Shown here piece by piece: positions 42,445 to 50,731 of a stretch of DNA of 62,387 nucleotides (its first letter is position 1; each line of letters opens with the position of its first letter). The notes under the pieces are model-generated. The model saw only the letters and a list, made by a program, of their open reading frames with translations, ran no database searches and was not told where the DNA came from. Both the position numbers and the translations under genes were made by a program. The stretch is from Acidimicrobiales bacterium (GTDB lineage: Bacteria; Actinomycetota; Acidimicrobiia; Acidimicrobiales; Bog-793): the NCBI GenBank assembly GCA_035294085.1, contig DATGLP010000030.1:1-62387 (forward strand), written 5' to 3'.

Positions 42445-43620
42445 TCATCGGTCCCCCACGAAGCGGTCGGGCAGGCCGGCACGCGAACCGGTCACACGTC
42501 GACCGGGGCGCTCGTAGGGGAAGCGGCTGGCCGCCTCCTCGTCGAGGTCGACGCCGAGGCCCGGCGCGTCGGGGATCGGCAGCTCGCCGTCCACGATCTC
42601 CTCCGGTCCGAGTCGAGCGCCGATCCCGAGCGACCACCCCTCGGCGAGGGCGTAGGAGTACTCGATGCAGCGGATCGACGGGACGGTCGCGGCGAGCTGG
42701 AGGTTCGCCGCGAGCGACACCGGGCCAGCCGCGTGGTGGAGCACGACGCGCGCGCCGAAGTAGGCGGCGAGCTCCGCCATCTGGCGGGCCTCGCCGATGC
42801 CCCCGCTCGTCGAGGCGTCGGGCTGGAGGACGGAGAGCTGCCGGTGGCGCAGCGCGTCGAGCGCGTCCTCCCGGCCGAAGAGGTGCTCGCCGTAGGCGAT
42901 GGCGACCGGCGAGCGCTCGGCCAGCTGCTCGATGGCGGCCCGCGCCGACTGGGGGACGGGCTCCTCGAACCAGGTCACGCCGAGGCTCGCGAGCCGGTCC
43001 GCGATCTCGAGCGCCGTGGGCAGCGTGAAGCTCTCGCTGCCGTCGACCATGAGCTCGATGGCGGGGTCGAGCAGCGCACGCAGCTCGGCGAGCGTCTCGA
43101 GGTCCGCCCGCCAGTCCGGGCCGATGCGGACCTTCGCCCTGCGCACCCCTCGCTCGAGGAGCGGGGCGAGCATCCCGGCGTGCCAGGTGGCCGAACCCTC
43201 CTCGAGGAACGGGTGAGAGGCGTAGACCTCGACGCGGTCCCGCACGCGGCCGATGATCCCGCTCACCGAGCGCCCGGTCGCCTTGCCGAGGAGGTCCCAG
43301 AGCGCGATCTCGACGCCGCTTCGTGCCTGGGTCGCCACCCACTGGTCCCCGAGACGGCGGCGCGTCGAGAGCCGCAGGCGATCGGCAAGCGGCTCGACGG
43401 CCTCGAGGACCTCGCCTTCGAGGAGCGGTGCGTACGCGTCCTCGATCACCTTCGCGACGACCCCGGCGTAGCTGCACCCGAAGCTGTCACACACCTCGCC
43501 GTAGCCGTCGAGCCCGTCCTCGGTCCTGATGCGGACGAAGCAGAACGAGAGGGGCTCGCGCTCGAAGGGGTACGTGCAGGCGATCGGCGTCACCGACGCG
43601 ATCTTCGGCGCCGCCGTCAT
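42445..43620 (-). CDS. Mandelate racemase/muconate-lactonizing (enolase superfamily) enzyme
   Basis: A 391-aa enolase-superfamily protein. The barrel residues are visible: AKVRIGPDW (Lys-x-Arg at the place of KxK), MVDGSES and TWFEEPVP (metal Asp, Glu), AYGEHLFG (third metal Glu), LQPDASTSGG and VVLHHAAG (catalytic Asp-His). A His base with KxR suggests a sugar-acid dehydratase or racemase rather than a cycloisomerase. ATG at 43620 lies 16 bp after scoB. The substrate is unknown. Confidence 0.85.
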   Translation of the reverse strand: MTAAPKIASVTPIACTYPFEREPLSFCFVRIRTEDGLDGYGEVCDSFGCSYAGVVAKVIEDAYAPLLEGEVLEAVEPLADRLRLSTRRRLGDQWVATQARSGVEIALWDLLGKATGRSVSGIIGRVRDRVEVYASHPFLEEGSATWHAGMLAPLLERGVRRAKVRIGPDWRADLETLAELRALLDPAIELMVDGSESFTLPTALEIADRLASLGVTWFEEPVPQSARAAIEQLAERSPVAIAYGEHLFGREDALDALRHRQLSVLQPDASTSGGIGEARQMAELAAYFGARVVLHHAAGPVSLAANLQLAATVPSIRCIEYSYALAEGWSLGIGARLGPEEIVDGELPIPDAPGLGVDLDEEAASRFPYERPGRRVTGSRAGLPDRFVGDR

Positions 43621-43636
43621 CGCAGGACGCCGGCGC

Positions 43637-44287
43637 TCACCGGGTCGCGACGCCCTCGGTGACGCGAAAGCTCGGCTCCGTCGCCGCCTCCACCTCGGCG
43701 AGGCCGACCCCGGGCGCGAGCTCGACGAGCTCGAGCCCGGACGGCCCCACGTCGAAGACCGCGAGGTCGGTGATGATGCGGTCGACGACACCCCTGCCCG
43801 TGAGCGGCAGCGTGCACTCGCGCACGATCTTGGGCGAGCCGTCCTTCGCGACGTGCTCCATGAGGACGACGACCCGCTTGGCGCCGTGCACGAGGTCCAT
43901 CGCTCCGCCCATCCCCTTCACCATCTTCCCGGGGATGACCCAGTTCGCCAGGTCGCCCCGCTCGGAGACCTGCATGGCCCCGAGGATCGCCACGTCGATG
44001 TGGCCCCCGCGGATCATGCCGAAGGAGGTGGCCGAGTCGAAGAACGACGCGCCCGGCCGAATCGTGACCGTCTCCTTGCCCGCGTTGATGAGGTCGGGGT
44101 CCTCCTCCCCGGCGAAGGGATACGGGCCGACGCCGAGGATCCCGTTCTCCGACTGCAGCATGACGAGCATCCCGGCAGGGATGTAGTTCGCCACGAGCGT
44201 GGGGAGCCCGATCCCGAGATTGACCGACTGCCCGTCGCGCAGCTCACGCGCCGCCCGGGCGGCGAGCTCGTCCCGGCTGAGCGCCAT
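43637..44287 (-). CDS. scoB: 3-oxoacid CoA-transferase, beta subunit
   Basis: A 216-aa subunit carrying the catalytic Glu in [16 protein letters not shown], with [37 protein letters not shown] and [22 protein letters not shown]. With ScoA it moves CoA from succinyl-CoA to a 3-oxo acid such as acetoacetate or 3-oxoadipate (PcaIJ role). In this catabolic setting the 3-oxoadipate option is open. It starts at 44287, directly next to the scoA stop. Confidence 0.9.
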   Translation of the reverse strand: MALSRDELAARAARELRDGQSVNLGIGLPTLVANYIPAGMLVMLQSENGILGVGPYPFAGEEDPDLINAGKETVTIRPGASFFDSATSFGMIRGGHIDVAILGAMQVSERGDLANWVIPGKMVKGMGGAMDLVHGAKRVVVLMEHVAKDGSPKIVRECTLPLTGRGVVDRIITDLAVFDVGPSGLELVELAPGVGLAEVEAATEPSFRVTEGVATR

Positions 44288-45085
44288 TCAGCTTCCCCCC
44301 TCCCGCCGCGGCCGCGTCGTCCGGCGCTCGATCGGCTTCTCGGTCCCGGCCGGCACCTCGACGACCCGCTGGACGAAGATCCCCGGCAGGTGCACCTCGT
44401 CCGGGTCGATGCCACCGAGGGGCACGATCTCCTCCGCCTCGGCGATCGTCACGCGGCCGGCCATCGCGCACAGGGGGTTGAAGTTGCGCGCCGACTCGTG
44501 GAACACGAGGTTCCCGAAGGTATCGGCGCGCGCCGCGCGCACGAGCGCGAAGTCGCAGACGATCGCCTCCTCGAGGACGTAGCGACGGCCACCGAACTCG
44601 CGGACCTCCTTCGGGGGCGACGCGACGGCGACCGAGCCGTCCGGCGCGTAGCGCCACGGCAGCCCCCCCTCCGCGACTGCGGTGCCAACCCCCGTCGCGG
44701 TGTAGAAGGCCGGGATCCCGCAGCCCCCGGCGCGCAGGCGCTCCGCGAGCGTCCCCTGCGGCACGAGCTCGAGCTCCAGCTCCCCGGCGAGGTACTGACG
44801 GGCGAACTCGGCGTTCTCCCCGATGTACGAGCTCGTCATCCTCGCGATCTGCTTGCTGGCGAGCAGGAGGCCGAGGCCGTGCTCGTCGGTGCCGCAGTTG
44901 TTCGAGACGACCGACAGCCCGTCGACGCCCGAGGAGCGCAGCGCCTCGATGAGGACGGTCGGCACGCCGCACAGCCCGAAGCCGCCGACGGCGAGCGAGG
45001 CACCGGAGGGCACGTCGGCGATGGCGCTCGCCGCGTCCGGGAAGACCTTCCCGCCAGCGGTCGATGACGTCCCTCCAGCGCTCAT
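44288..45085 (-). CDS. scoA: 3-oxoacid CoA-transferase, alpha subunit
   Basis: A 265-aa partner of ScoB. It has VFPDAASAIADVPSGASLAVGGFGLCGVP, VVSNNCGTDEHGLGLLL, YIGENAEFARQYLAGELELELVPQGTLAERLRAGG and FNPLCAMAGRVTIAEAEEIV. The frame is open further upstream, but ATG at 45085 fits the family and overlaps the permease stop in ATGA. Subunit order A then B is the usual one. Confidence 0.9.
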   Translation of the reverse strand: MSAGGTSSTAGGKVFPDAASAIADVPSGASLAVGGFGLCGVPTVLIEALRSSGVDGLSVVSNNCGTDEHGLGLLLASKQIARMTSSYIGENAEFARQYLAGELELELVPQGTLAERLRAGGCGIPAFYTATGVGTAVAEGGLPWRYAPDGSVAVASPPKEVREFGGRRYVLEEAIVCDFALVRAARADTFGNLVFHESARNFNPLCAMAGRVTIAEAEEIVPLGGIDPDEVHLPGIFVQRVVEVPAGTEKPIERRTTRPRREGGS

Positions 45086-45993
45086 GCCACCCCTCTCGTG
45101 AACGGCTGCGCCAGCGCGCGCGGGGCTCGGTAGGACTTGGCGAGGAAGATCATCGCGCCGAGCGCCGCGAGGTACGGCAGCGCGAGCAGCAGCTCGCCGT
45201 TCAGCGACCGCCCGAGCGCCGGGAGCACGAGACCCATCGCCTGCGCGGCCCCGAAGAGCAGGCACCCGAGGATCGTGCCGCGCATAGTCCAGCCACCGAA
45301 GATGACCGCCGCAATGACGACGAAGCCGATCCCGGCGGTCATGTCCTCCGTGAACTGGCCGACCTCGCACAGCGAGAGGAACGCTCCGCCGAGGCCTGAC
45401 AGCGCGCCGCACAGGTACAGCGCCTGGCGGCGGCGCTTGTTCACCTGCACGCCCGTCGCGTCCGCGGCAGCCGGGTTCTCGCCACTGGCGCGCACCTCGA
45501 GGCCCCACTGGCTGCGCTCGAGGAGCCACCAGGCGAGGGGCACGATGGCGAAGAGGAGGTAGAAGGGCCAGGCCTGGTCGAAGATCGACGGGCCGACCGC
45601 GGGGATGGCGCCGAGGAGCGGGACCCTCGTCTGCGCGATCTGGTGCGGGGCGAGCTGGTGGGCGGTGACGAAGTAGTCCGTGAGGCCGAGCAGCAACGCG
45701 TCCAGGGTGAGACCGACGACGAAGGTGTTCGCGGCGAGCCGGTGGCTGAAGTTCGCGTGGACGAACGCGACGACGAAGCCGGCGAAGATGCCGAGCGGCA
45801 GGCCGATCGCCGCCGAGCCCCCGACCTCGGCGCCGAGCATGCCGAAGTAGGCGCCCGCGAGCATCATGGCCTCGATCGAGATGTTCAGCGTGCCGGCCCG
45901 CTCGGCGACGTACTCCCCGGTGGCTGCGAACAGGAGCGGGGCCGTCGTCTTTGCGATCCCGGTGAGGATGATCGTCAGGTCGACGACGCTCAT
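45082..45993 (-). CDS. BMP-type ABC transporter permease, second subunit
   Basis: A 303-aa permease of the branched-chain/simple-sugar fold with about nine hydrophobic segments. It has APLLFAATGEYVAERAGTLNISIEAMMLAGAY, typical of nucleoside/BMP systems (NupQ-like), and EVRASGENPAAADATGVQV in the loop that contacts the ATPase. The start is ATG at 45993. It lies between the other permease and scoA. Confidence 0.88.
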   Translation of the reverse strand: MSVVDLTIILTGIAKTTAPLLFAATGEYVAERAGTLNISIEAMMLAGAYFGMLGAEVGGSAAIGLPLGIFAGFVVAFVHANFSHRLAANTFVVGLTLDALLLGLTDYFVTAHQLAPHQIAQTRVPLLGAIPAVGPSIFDQAWPFYLLFAIVPLAWWLLERSQWGLEVRASGENPAAADATGVQVNKRRRQALYLCGALSGLGGAFLSLCEVGQFTEDMTAGIGFVVIAAVIFGGWTMRGTILGCLLFGAAQAMGLVLPALGRSLNGELLLALPYLAALGAMIFLAKSYRAPRALAQPFTRGVA

Positions 45994-46027
45994 CGCCCTG
46001 CCTCCGGCGTGCCAGGGCCCGGCGCCG

Positions 46028-47188
46028 TCACGCCGCCGCCTTCAGCACGAGGGCGCGCGCGGCGCGCAGCCGACGGGCCCACTCCCGGCGCTCGAGGTAG
46101 ACCGGCGGGAAGACGGCCGCCAGGACGAGCAGGCCCTCGAGCACCTGCGCGAGGTAGAAGGGGACGCCGGTGGACAGCAGGAAGCTCCCGCCGGTCCGGA
46201 TCATGCCGAAGAAGAAGGACACCGGCAGCAGTGCCCACGGCTGGTCGCGCACGACGAGGGCGCACAGCAGGCCGTCGTTGCCGAAGTTGTTGTCGAAGCC
46301 CGGCTGGATCCGGTAGACGCTGCCGGTCAGCAGGACGCCGCCGGCGAACCCTGCGAGGGCGCCCGAGAGGATCAAGGCGCCCGCCGCGATGAGGCCGACG
46401 CGCACCCCGAAGCGGCGCGACGCGACCGGGTTCGCGCCGACCATGCGCAGGCGCAGGCCCCAGGGGCTGCGCGAGAGCAGGACGGCGAAGAGCGCGACGA
46501 GCGCCACGGCGATCGGCAGGCCGAGGCCGACCCCGAAGTTCGGGTACTGCCCCGGGTGCGGCAGCCGGACCGACGCCGGGATGAGCGCGGACTGGGGCAG
46601 CCCGCCGGCCTGGCCACCCGGGGGCGTCGGCTCCTGGAGGATCGACTGGGTGCTCACCGCGTAGCCGAGCGCCTGGATGGCGACGTAGTTGAGCAGCAGC
46701 GTCGAGATGACGACGTCGATGTTGCGCCACAGCCGCAGCAGGGCTCCGATGCCCGCCCAGATCGCCCCGCCCGCCACCGAGGCGGCGAGCGTGGCGAGGA
46801 GCACGAGCGGGCCGGGCCCGTGCAGGTGCAGCGCCACGAGCGTGGCGACGCTCGCGCCCATGAGCAGCTGGCCCGTCTGGCCGATGTTGAACATCCCGGC
46901 GCGCACGGTGATGAGGCTGCCGAGGGCGACGATGAGCACCGGGACCGCCGAGTCGAGCGTCTGGCCGACCGCCCCGAAGGTGCCGATGCTCCCCGTGTAG
47001 ATCGCACTGAAGACGCTCGCGAGCGACCCGCCCACGATCTCGACGAGGGCCCCGGTGACGAGGAGCGCCACGATGATGGCGAGGACGTAGAGCAGCACGA
47101 GCTGGCCGACGGCCGCCGCGCGGGACTGCTCCACCTCGCCTGGCGGCGCCGCGAGCAGGCCGCGCAGGCGCGTCACGACGGCGCTCAT
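46028..47188 (-). CDS. BMP-type ABC transporter permease, first subunit
   Basis: A 386-aa permease, NupP-like. It has an N-terminal cytoplasmic tail, about nine hydrophobic segments, VRAGMFNIGQTGQLLMGAS (the NIG-x-x-GQ pattern of this family) and LRMVGANPVASRRFGVRV. ATG at 47188 overlaps the ATPase stop by 4 bp. Together with the next permease it would form the membrane channel. Confidence 0.88.
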   Translation of the reverse strand: MSAVVTRLRGLLAAPPGEVEQSRAAAVGQLVLLYVLAIIVALLVTGALVEIVGGSLASVFSAIYTGSIGTFGAVGQTLDSAVPVLIVALGSLITVRAGMFNIGQTGQLLMGASVATLVALHLHGPGPLVLLATLAASVAGGAIWAGIGALLRLWRNIDVVISTLLLNYVAIQALGYAVSTQSILQEPTPPGGQAGGLPQSALIPASVRLPHPGQYPNFGVGLGLPIAVALVALFAVLLSRSPWGLRLRMVGANPVASRRFGVRVGLIAAGALILSGALAGFAGGVLLTGSVYRIQPGFDNNFGNDGLLCALVVRDQPWALLPVSFFFGMIRTGGSFLLSTGVPFYLAQVLEGLLVLAAVFPPVYLERREWARRLRAARALVLKAAA

Positions 47189-48843
47189 GCCTGGCGTCCG
47201 CCCATCAGCAGGCCGAGGCGCTCGACGTTCACCTCGTCGCGGCGCATCTCGCCGACGATGCTGCCACGGTAGAGGACGACGATCCGGTGCGCGATGGCGA
47301 GGATCTCGTCGAGCTCGGTCGACACGAGCAGGATCCCCACGCCCGCCGCTGCCGCCTTGCGGAGCTGCTCGCTCATGTACTCGACCGCGCCGACGTCGAG
47401 GCCCCGCGTCGGCTGCACCGCGACGAGGCAGGTCGGCCCGCGGGCGAGCTCGCGCGCGACGACGACCCGCTGCTGGTTGCCGCCGGACAGCGCGGACATC
47501 GGGGTCGTCGGCGAGGGCGTCGAGATGTCGAAGGCTTCGATGAGCTCGACGGCACGCCGCAGGATCGCCTTGCGGTCGAGGAAGATCTTCGAGCTCGTGA
47601 AGGCGCCGAGGTCGGACACGACGAGGTTCTCGGCCACCGACAGCTGGAGCACGCAGCCGGAACGGTGCCGGTCCTCCGGGATCACGCCGACGCCCGCCGC
47701 GAGGAGCGCCCGCGGCGAGGTGGCGCCGATCGCCTCCCCGTCGACCTCGATCCGCCCGCGCGTCACGCGCGCCAGGCCGCTCAGCAGGTCACCGATCGCG
47801 GCCTGGCCGTTGCCCTCGACGCCCGCGACCCCGACGATCTCGCCGTGGCCCACCTCGAGGGAGAGGCCGTCGAGCAGCATCCGGCCGTCCGGGGCGCGCA
47901 CCTCGACGTCGACGATGCGCAGCGCCGGCGCCCGTCCGGTCGCGACCCGCGCAGTACCGGGGCTGGCGGGCGCGCCCGGCGACGGGTCGGCGCTCTCCTC
48001 GGCGGCGAGCACCTCGTCGCGCAGGCCGACCGCGGCCATCTCGGCCTGGAGGAGGACGTCGCGCCCGACCATGGCGCGAGCCAGGCGGTGCGCGTCCGCC
48101 TCGCTCGTCGCCATCGACTCGACCACCGAGCCGTCGCGCATGATCGTCACGCGGTCCGTCGCCTGGAGGATCTCGTCGAGCTTGTGGCTGATGAGGATGA
48201 CGGCGCGCTGGTCGCGCAGCACGACCTCCCGCAGCACGCCGAACAGCTCGCGCGACTCGCTCGCCGAGAGCACCGACGTCGGCTCGTCGAGGATGAGGAC
48301 GTCGGGGTCGAGGCTCAGGCACTTGATCACCTCGACGCGCTGGCGCTGCCCGACCGTCAGGTCCTCGACGCGCGCCTCCGGATCCGCCTCGAGCCCGTAG
48401 CGCCGGCCGATCTCCCCGACCACCCGCACCGCCTGGCGCCTCGACAGCTTGCCCCGGTGCGCGAGCGCGACGTTCTCCCACACCTTCAGCCGCTCGATCA
48501 GGCTGAAGTGCTGCTGGGCCATCGCGAGGCCGAGGGCCGCCGCGTGGACGGGGTCCTTCACGACGATCGGGCGGCCGGCGAGGCGCACCTCCCCGCCGTC
48601 CGCGGGGATGAGCCCGATCAGGACCTTCATGAGCGTCGACTTGCCGGCCCCGTTCTCGCCGAGCAGGCCGTGGATCTCGCCGCGCTCGACGCTCAGGCTG
48701 ACGTTCCGGCAGGCGACGACCGAGCCGAAGCGCTTCGTCACCCCGCGCAGCTCGACCGCCGGGGCGTGCCCTCCTGACCTGGTCGCGCCGGCAGCGGGCC
48801 CGCCGGTGGCGCCGTCGACCGAAGGTTCAATCCGAATGGCCAA
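47185..48843 (-). CDS. BMP-type ABC transporter ATPase with two ATP-binding domains
   Basis: A 552-aa tandem ATPase (NupO-like). Domain 1 has GENGAGKSTLMK, the Q loop MAQQHFSLIE and LTVGQRQRVEVIKCL with ILDEPTSVLS. Domain 2 has a degenerate Walker A (GVEGNGQAAI), LSGGNQQRVVVARELA and QPTRGLDVGAVEY. Such asymmetry is normal for this family. The start is TTG at 48843 after AGGTAGG. A strong RNA hairpin precedes it, between this gene and the binding-protein gene. Confidence 0.9.
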   Translation of the reverse strand: MAIRIEPSVDGATGGPAAGATRSGGHAPAVELRGVTKRFGSVVACRNVSLSVERGEIHGLLGENGAGKSTLMKVLIGLIPADGGEVRLAGRPIVVKDPVHAAALGLAMAQQHFSLIERLKVWENVALAHRGKLSRRQAVRVVGEIGRRYGLEADPEARVEDLTVGQRQRVEVIKCLSLDPDVLILDEPTSVLSASESRELFGVLREVVLRDQRAVILISHKLDEILQATDRVTIMRDGSVVESMATSEADAHRLARAMVGRDVLLQAEMAAVGLRDEVLAAEESADPSPGAPASPGTARVATGRAPALRIVDVEVRAPDGRMLLDGLSLEVGHGEIVGVAGVEGNGQAAIGDLLSGLARVTRGRIEVDGEAIGATSPRALLAAGVGVIPEDRHRSGCVLQLSVAENLVVSDLGAFTSSKIFLDRKAILRRAVELIEAFDISTPSPTTPMSALSGGNQQRVVVARELARGPTCLVAVQPTRGLDVGAVEYMSEQLRKAAAAGVGILLVSTELDEILAIAHRIVVLYRGSIVGEMRRDEVNVERLGLLMGGRQA

Positions 48844-48877
48844 AACCTACCTGCCAGAGCATCGGTCCACGAGAGGG

Positions 48878-48917
48878 CCGGCCCCGGCGGCGCCCCGAAG
48901 GGCGCCGCCGGGGCCGG
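48878..48917 (-). terminator. Strong intercistronic hairpin without T-run
   Basis: A perfect inverted repeat with 18-bp arms (core GGCCCCGGCGGCGCCC) and the four-base loop CGAA lies between the binding-protein stop at 48930 and the ATPase TTG at 48843. There is no T-run. Such structures commonly shield the 3' end of a binding-protein message and lower expression of the membrane genes, so partial termination or mRNA stabilisation is more likely than full termination. Confidence 0.65.
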
Positions 48918-48929
48918 GCAACCTCCCCG

Positions 48930-50066
48930 CTACGGCTGGGGCGTCGCGTTGATGATCGCGGTCGGGTCGAGCTTGCCCTGCGCGATCCGCTTCATCAGGG
49001 CGTCGAGGGTCTTGTTGCTCATGATCCCGCTCGGCTGGCAGAAGTACACGGTCGGAACCTTCGACACGCCGAGCTTGAAGTTGTGCACGATGCCGACCCG
49101 GAACTTGCCCTGGGCGAACTGCGCGAGCGCGACCTTCAGGTAGTAGCCGGGCCAGTAGACCTGCGAGATCGCGAACCTCGGGTTCTTCATGTTGCACAGC
49201 GCGCCGCCGTCGCTCATGAGCGCCGCCCCGTGGGCCGCGGCGTAGCGCGCCGCCGGGAAGAGGGCGCCGCCGAGGTAGGGGAAGATGAGCTTCACGCCCT
49301 TGGCGAGCATCGCCTGGACGGCGGTGATCGCCGGGCCCGAGGCGTTGAAGTCACCCGTGTAGGCCGTGAGCAGCTTCGCGCTCGGGAGCGCGGCGCGCAT
49401 GCCGGCGTAGTAGCCGCGCGCGGGACGCTCGGTGAACGAGAGGGCCGGCCCTGCGATGTAGCCCGCCGTCGTCTGGTGGTGCGCCTTCAGCCACAGCCCC
49501 ATGGCGTAGCCGGTCACGAACGACTGCGGGTCCTCGAGGTCCTGCGCCATGTAGTAGTAGGGCGACGGCTGCATCGTCCCGGCGCTCGCGTACACCCAGA
49601 CGGGGATCCGCCGGCACGCCGAGGAGCTGGCAGCGGGCCCCGCGGCGGCGAGCTCGCTCTCGCCGATCACGAGCAGGTCGATGTGCTGACGGCACATGTT
49701 GACGGCCGCCTGCAGCGCCTGGCCCGGGTTGACGAGGCTCTGGATGATCGGCTTGTGCCAGTGGTACTTCTTCACGTAGGCGTCGATCTGCTCGACCTCG
49801 CTCTCGTAGTAGCCGTGGTCGGTGATGTCGCCCGCCGTGATGAGGCCGATAACGACCTTGCCGTCCCGGTTGACGTCGGGCTCGTGCGGCGGCAGGTACC
49901 CAATCCTCGGGTTCCCCGGCCACCCCCACGGGTTGTCCAGGAAGTGCCGCGCGCGCGCGCCGGACTGCGCGGACGCGACGGACGTGCCGGCGAGCGTCCC
50001 GGCCATGCCGAGCGCCCCGGCGAGGCAGGCCGTGACGGCCAGCCGCCGACTCCATCGAAGCTGCAT
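48930..50066 (-). CDS. BMP-family ABC transporter substrate-binding protein
   Basis: A 378-aa secreted protein of the basic membrane protein/PnrA family, whose members mostly bind nucleosides. It has a signal peptide (MQLRWSRRLAVTACLAGALG to SVASA), KVVIGLITAGDITDHGYYESEVEQ, AGYIAGPALSFTERPARGYYAG and VKLIFPYLGGALFPAARYAAAHGAALMSDGG. The Cys at residue 14 could mark a lipobox (VTAC), but it lies early in the hydrophobic region. ATG at 50066 follows GGAGG. It is the first gene of the ABC-scoAB-enolase-HD series. Confidence 0.9.
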   Translation of the reverse strand: MQLRWSRRLAVTACLAGALGMAGTLAGTSVASAQSGARARHFLDNPWGWPGNPRIGYLPPHEPDVNRDGKVVIGLITAGDITDHGYYESEVEQIDAYVKKYHWHKPIIQSLVNPGQALQAAVNMCRQHIDLLVIGESELAAAGPAASSSACRRIPVWVYASAGTMQPSPYYYMAQDLEDPQSFVTGYAMGLWLKAHHQTTAGYIAGPALSFTERPARGYYAGMRAALPSAKLLTAYTGDFNASGPAITAVQAMLAKGVKLIFPYLGGALFPAARYAAAHGAALMSDGGALCNMKNPRFAISQVYWPGYYLKVALAQFAQGKFRVGIVHNFKLGVSKVPTVYFCQPSGIMSNKTLDALMKRIAQGKLDPTAIINATPQP

Positions 50067-50178
50067 TGCGTGCCCCTCCCCTTTCGTTGTCCAGCCGGCC
50101 ACAGGCCCCCCCGCGCCGGCGACTCGCGTGGCTCGCGGCGGGTCCCATCGCCCCCCAGCCTGCCAGCGGCGTCGCTAC

Positions 50179-50226
50179 AAGCTAAGCGGAAGCGGCCATC
50201 TCTGTCAACGATGGCGGGACGCCATC
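50179..50226 (-). promoter_or_regulatory. Promoter and adjacent perfect dyad before the BMP operon
   Basis: On the minus strand TTGACA (50208-50203), an 18-base spacer and TAGCTT (50184-50179) form a candidate promoter. The perfect inverted repeat GATGGCG-GGA-CGCCATC (50210-50226) abuts the -35 on its upstream side, the position of an activator or repressor site. No other gene lies in the 249 bp between 50067 and 50315. Confidence 0.5.
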
Positions 50227-50315
50227 ATGAGAAATGGAACGCGCTTCGCCGCGGGGCGTCCGCCGGCGATTGTGGCAGCAACGTCCCGCTCGCGCCGGGC
50301 GGGCCGCTGGAGCGA

Positions 50316-50711
50316 TCAGCGCAGGCCGACCTGCTCCTCGAAGTCGACCCCGTCGCGGTAGTCGACGCGGTGCGCGATCAGGCCGTCGCGCACCGTGAAG
50401 CGGAAGACGCCGCGGATGCGGAAGGGACGGCGCGTCCCGGCGACGGCGTAGCGCGCCGACATCGCGTAGGCGACGACGACCCGCTCCCCCTCGGCGACGA
50501 CGTCCTCGACCTCGTAGTGCAGGTCCGCCATCGACTCGAAGAAGCCCGGGAGGCGCCGCCGGTACTCCTCGCGCCCTCGAAGGCTCGTCCCGCGCGCGCT
50601 GACGTGCTCGTTGAAGAAGTCCTCGGCGACGTGCGCGCAGACGGCGCCCGGGTCGTGGGCGTTGAGGGCCGCGAGGTAGCTCACGACGACCGAACGGGGC
50701 TCCTCGGACAT
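50316..50711 (-). CDS. SnoaL/NTF2-like protein
   Basis: A 131-aa alpha+beta cone protein. It has VVVSYLAALNAHDPGAVCAHVAEDF at the start, SLRGREEYRRRLPGFFESMADLHYEVEDVVAEGERVVV and FRIRGVFRFTVRDGLIAHRVDYRDGVDFEEQVGL. These are typical of SnoaL-like cyclases and related small hydrolases or isomerases. ATG at 50711 follows GGAGGAGG. It lies 20 bp after the amidohydrolase gene. The reaction is not predictable. Confidence 0.75.
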   Translation of the reverse strand: MSEEPRSVVVSYLAALNAHDPGAVCAHVAEDFFNEHVSARGTSLRGREEYRRRLPGFFESMADLHYEVEDVVAEGERVVVAYAMSARYAVAGTRRPFRIRGVFRFTVRDGLIAHRVDYRDGVDFEEQVGLR

Positions 50712-50731
50712 CCCCTCCTCCTCTGCCAGGT

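Noticed and set aside
42241-43662. A 473-aa plus-strand open frame opposite the enolase-superfamily gene
   Set aside because: Antisense to a gene with a complete active-site set; no motifs of its own.
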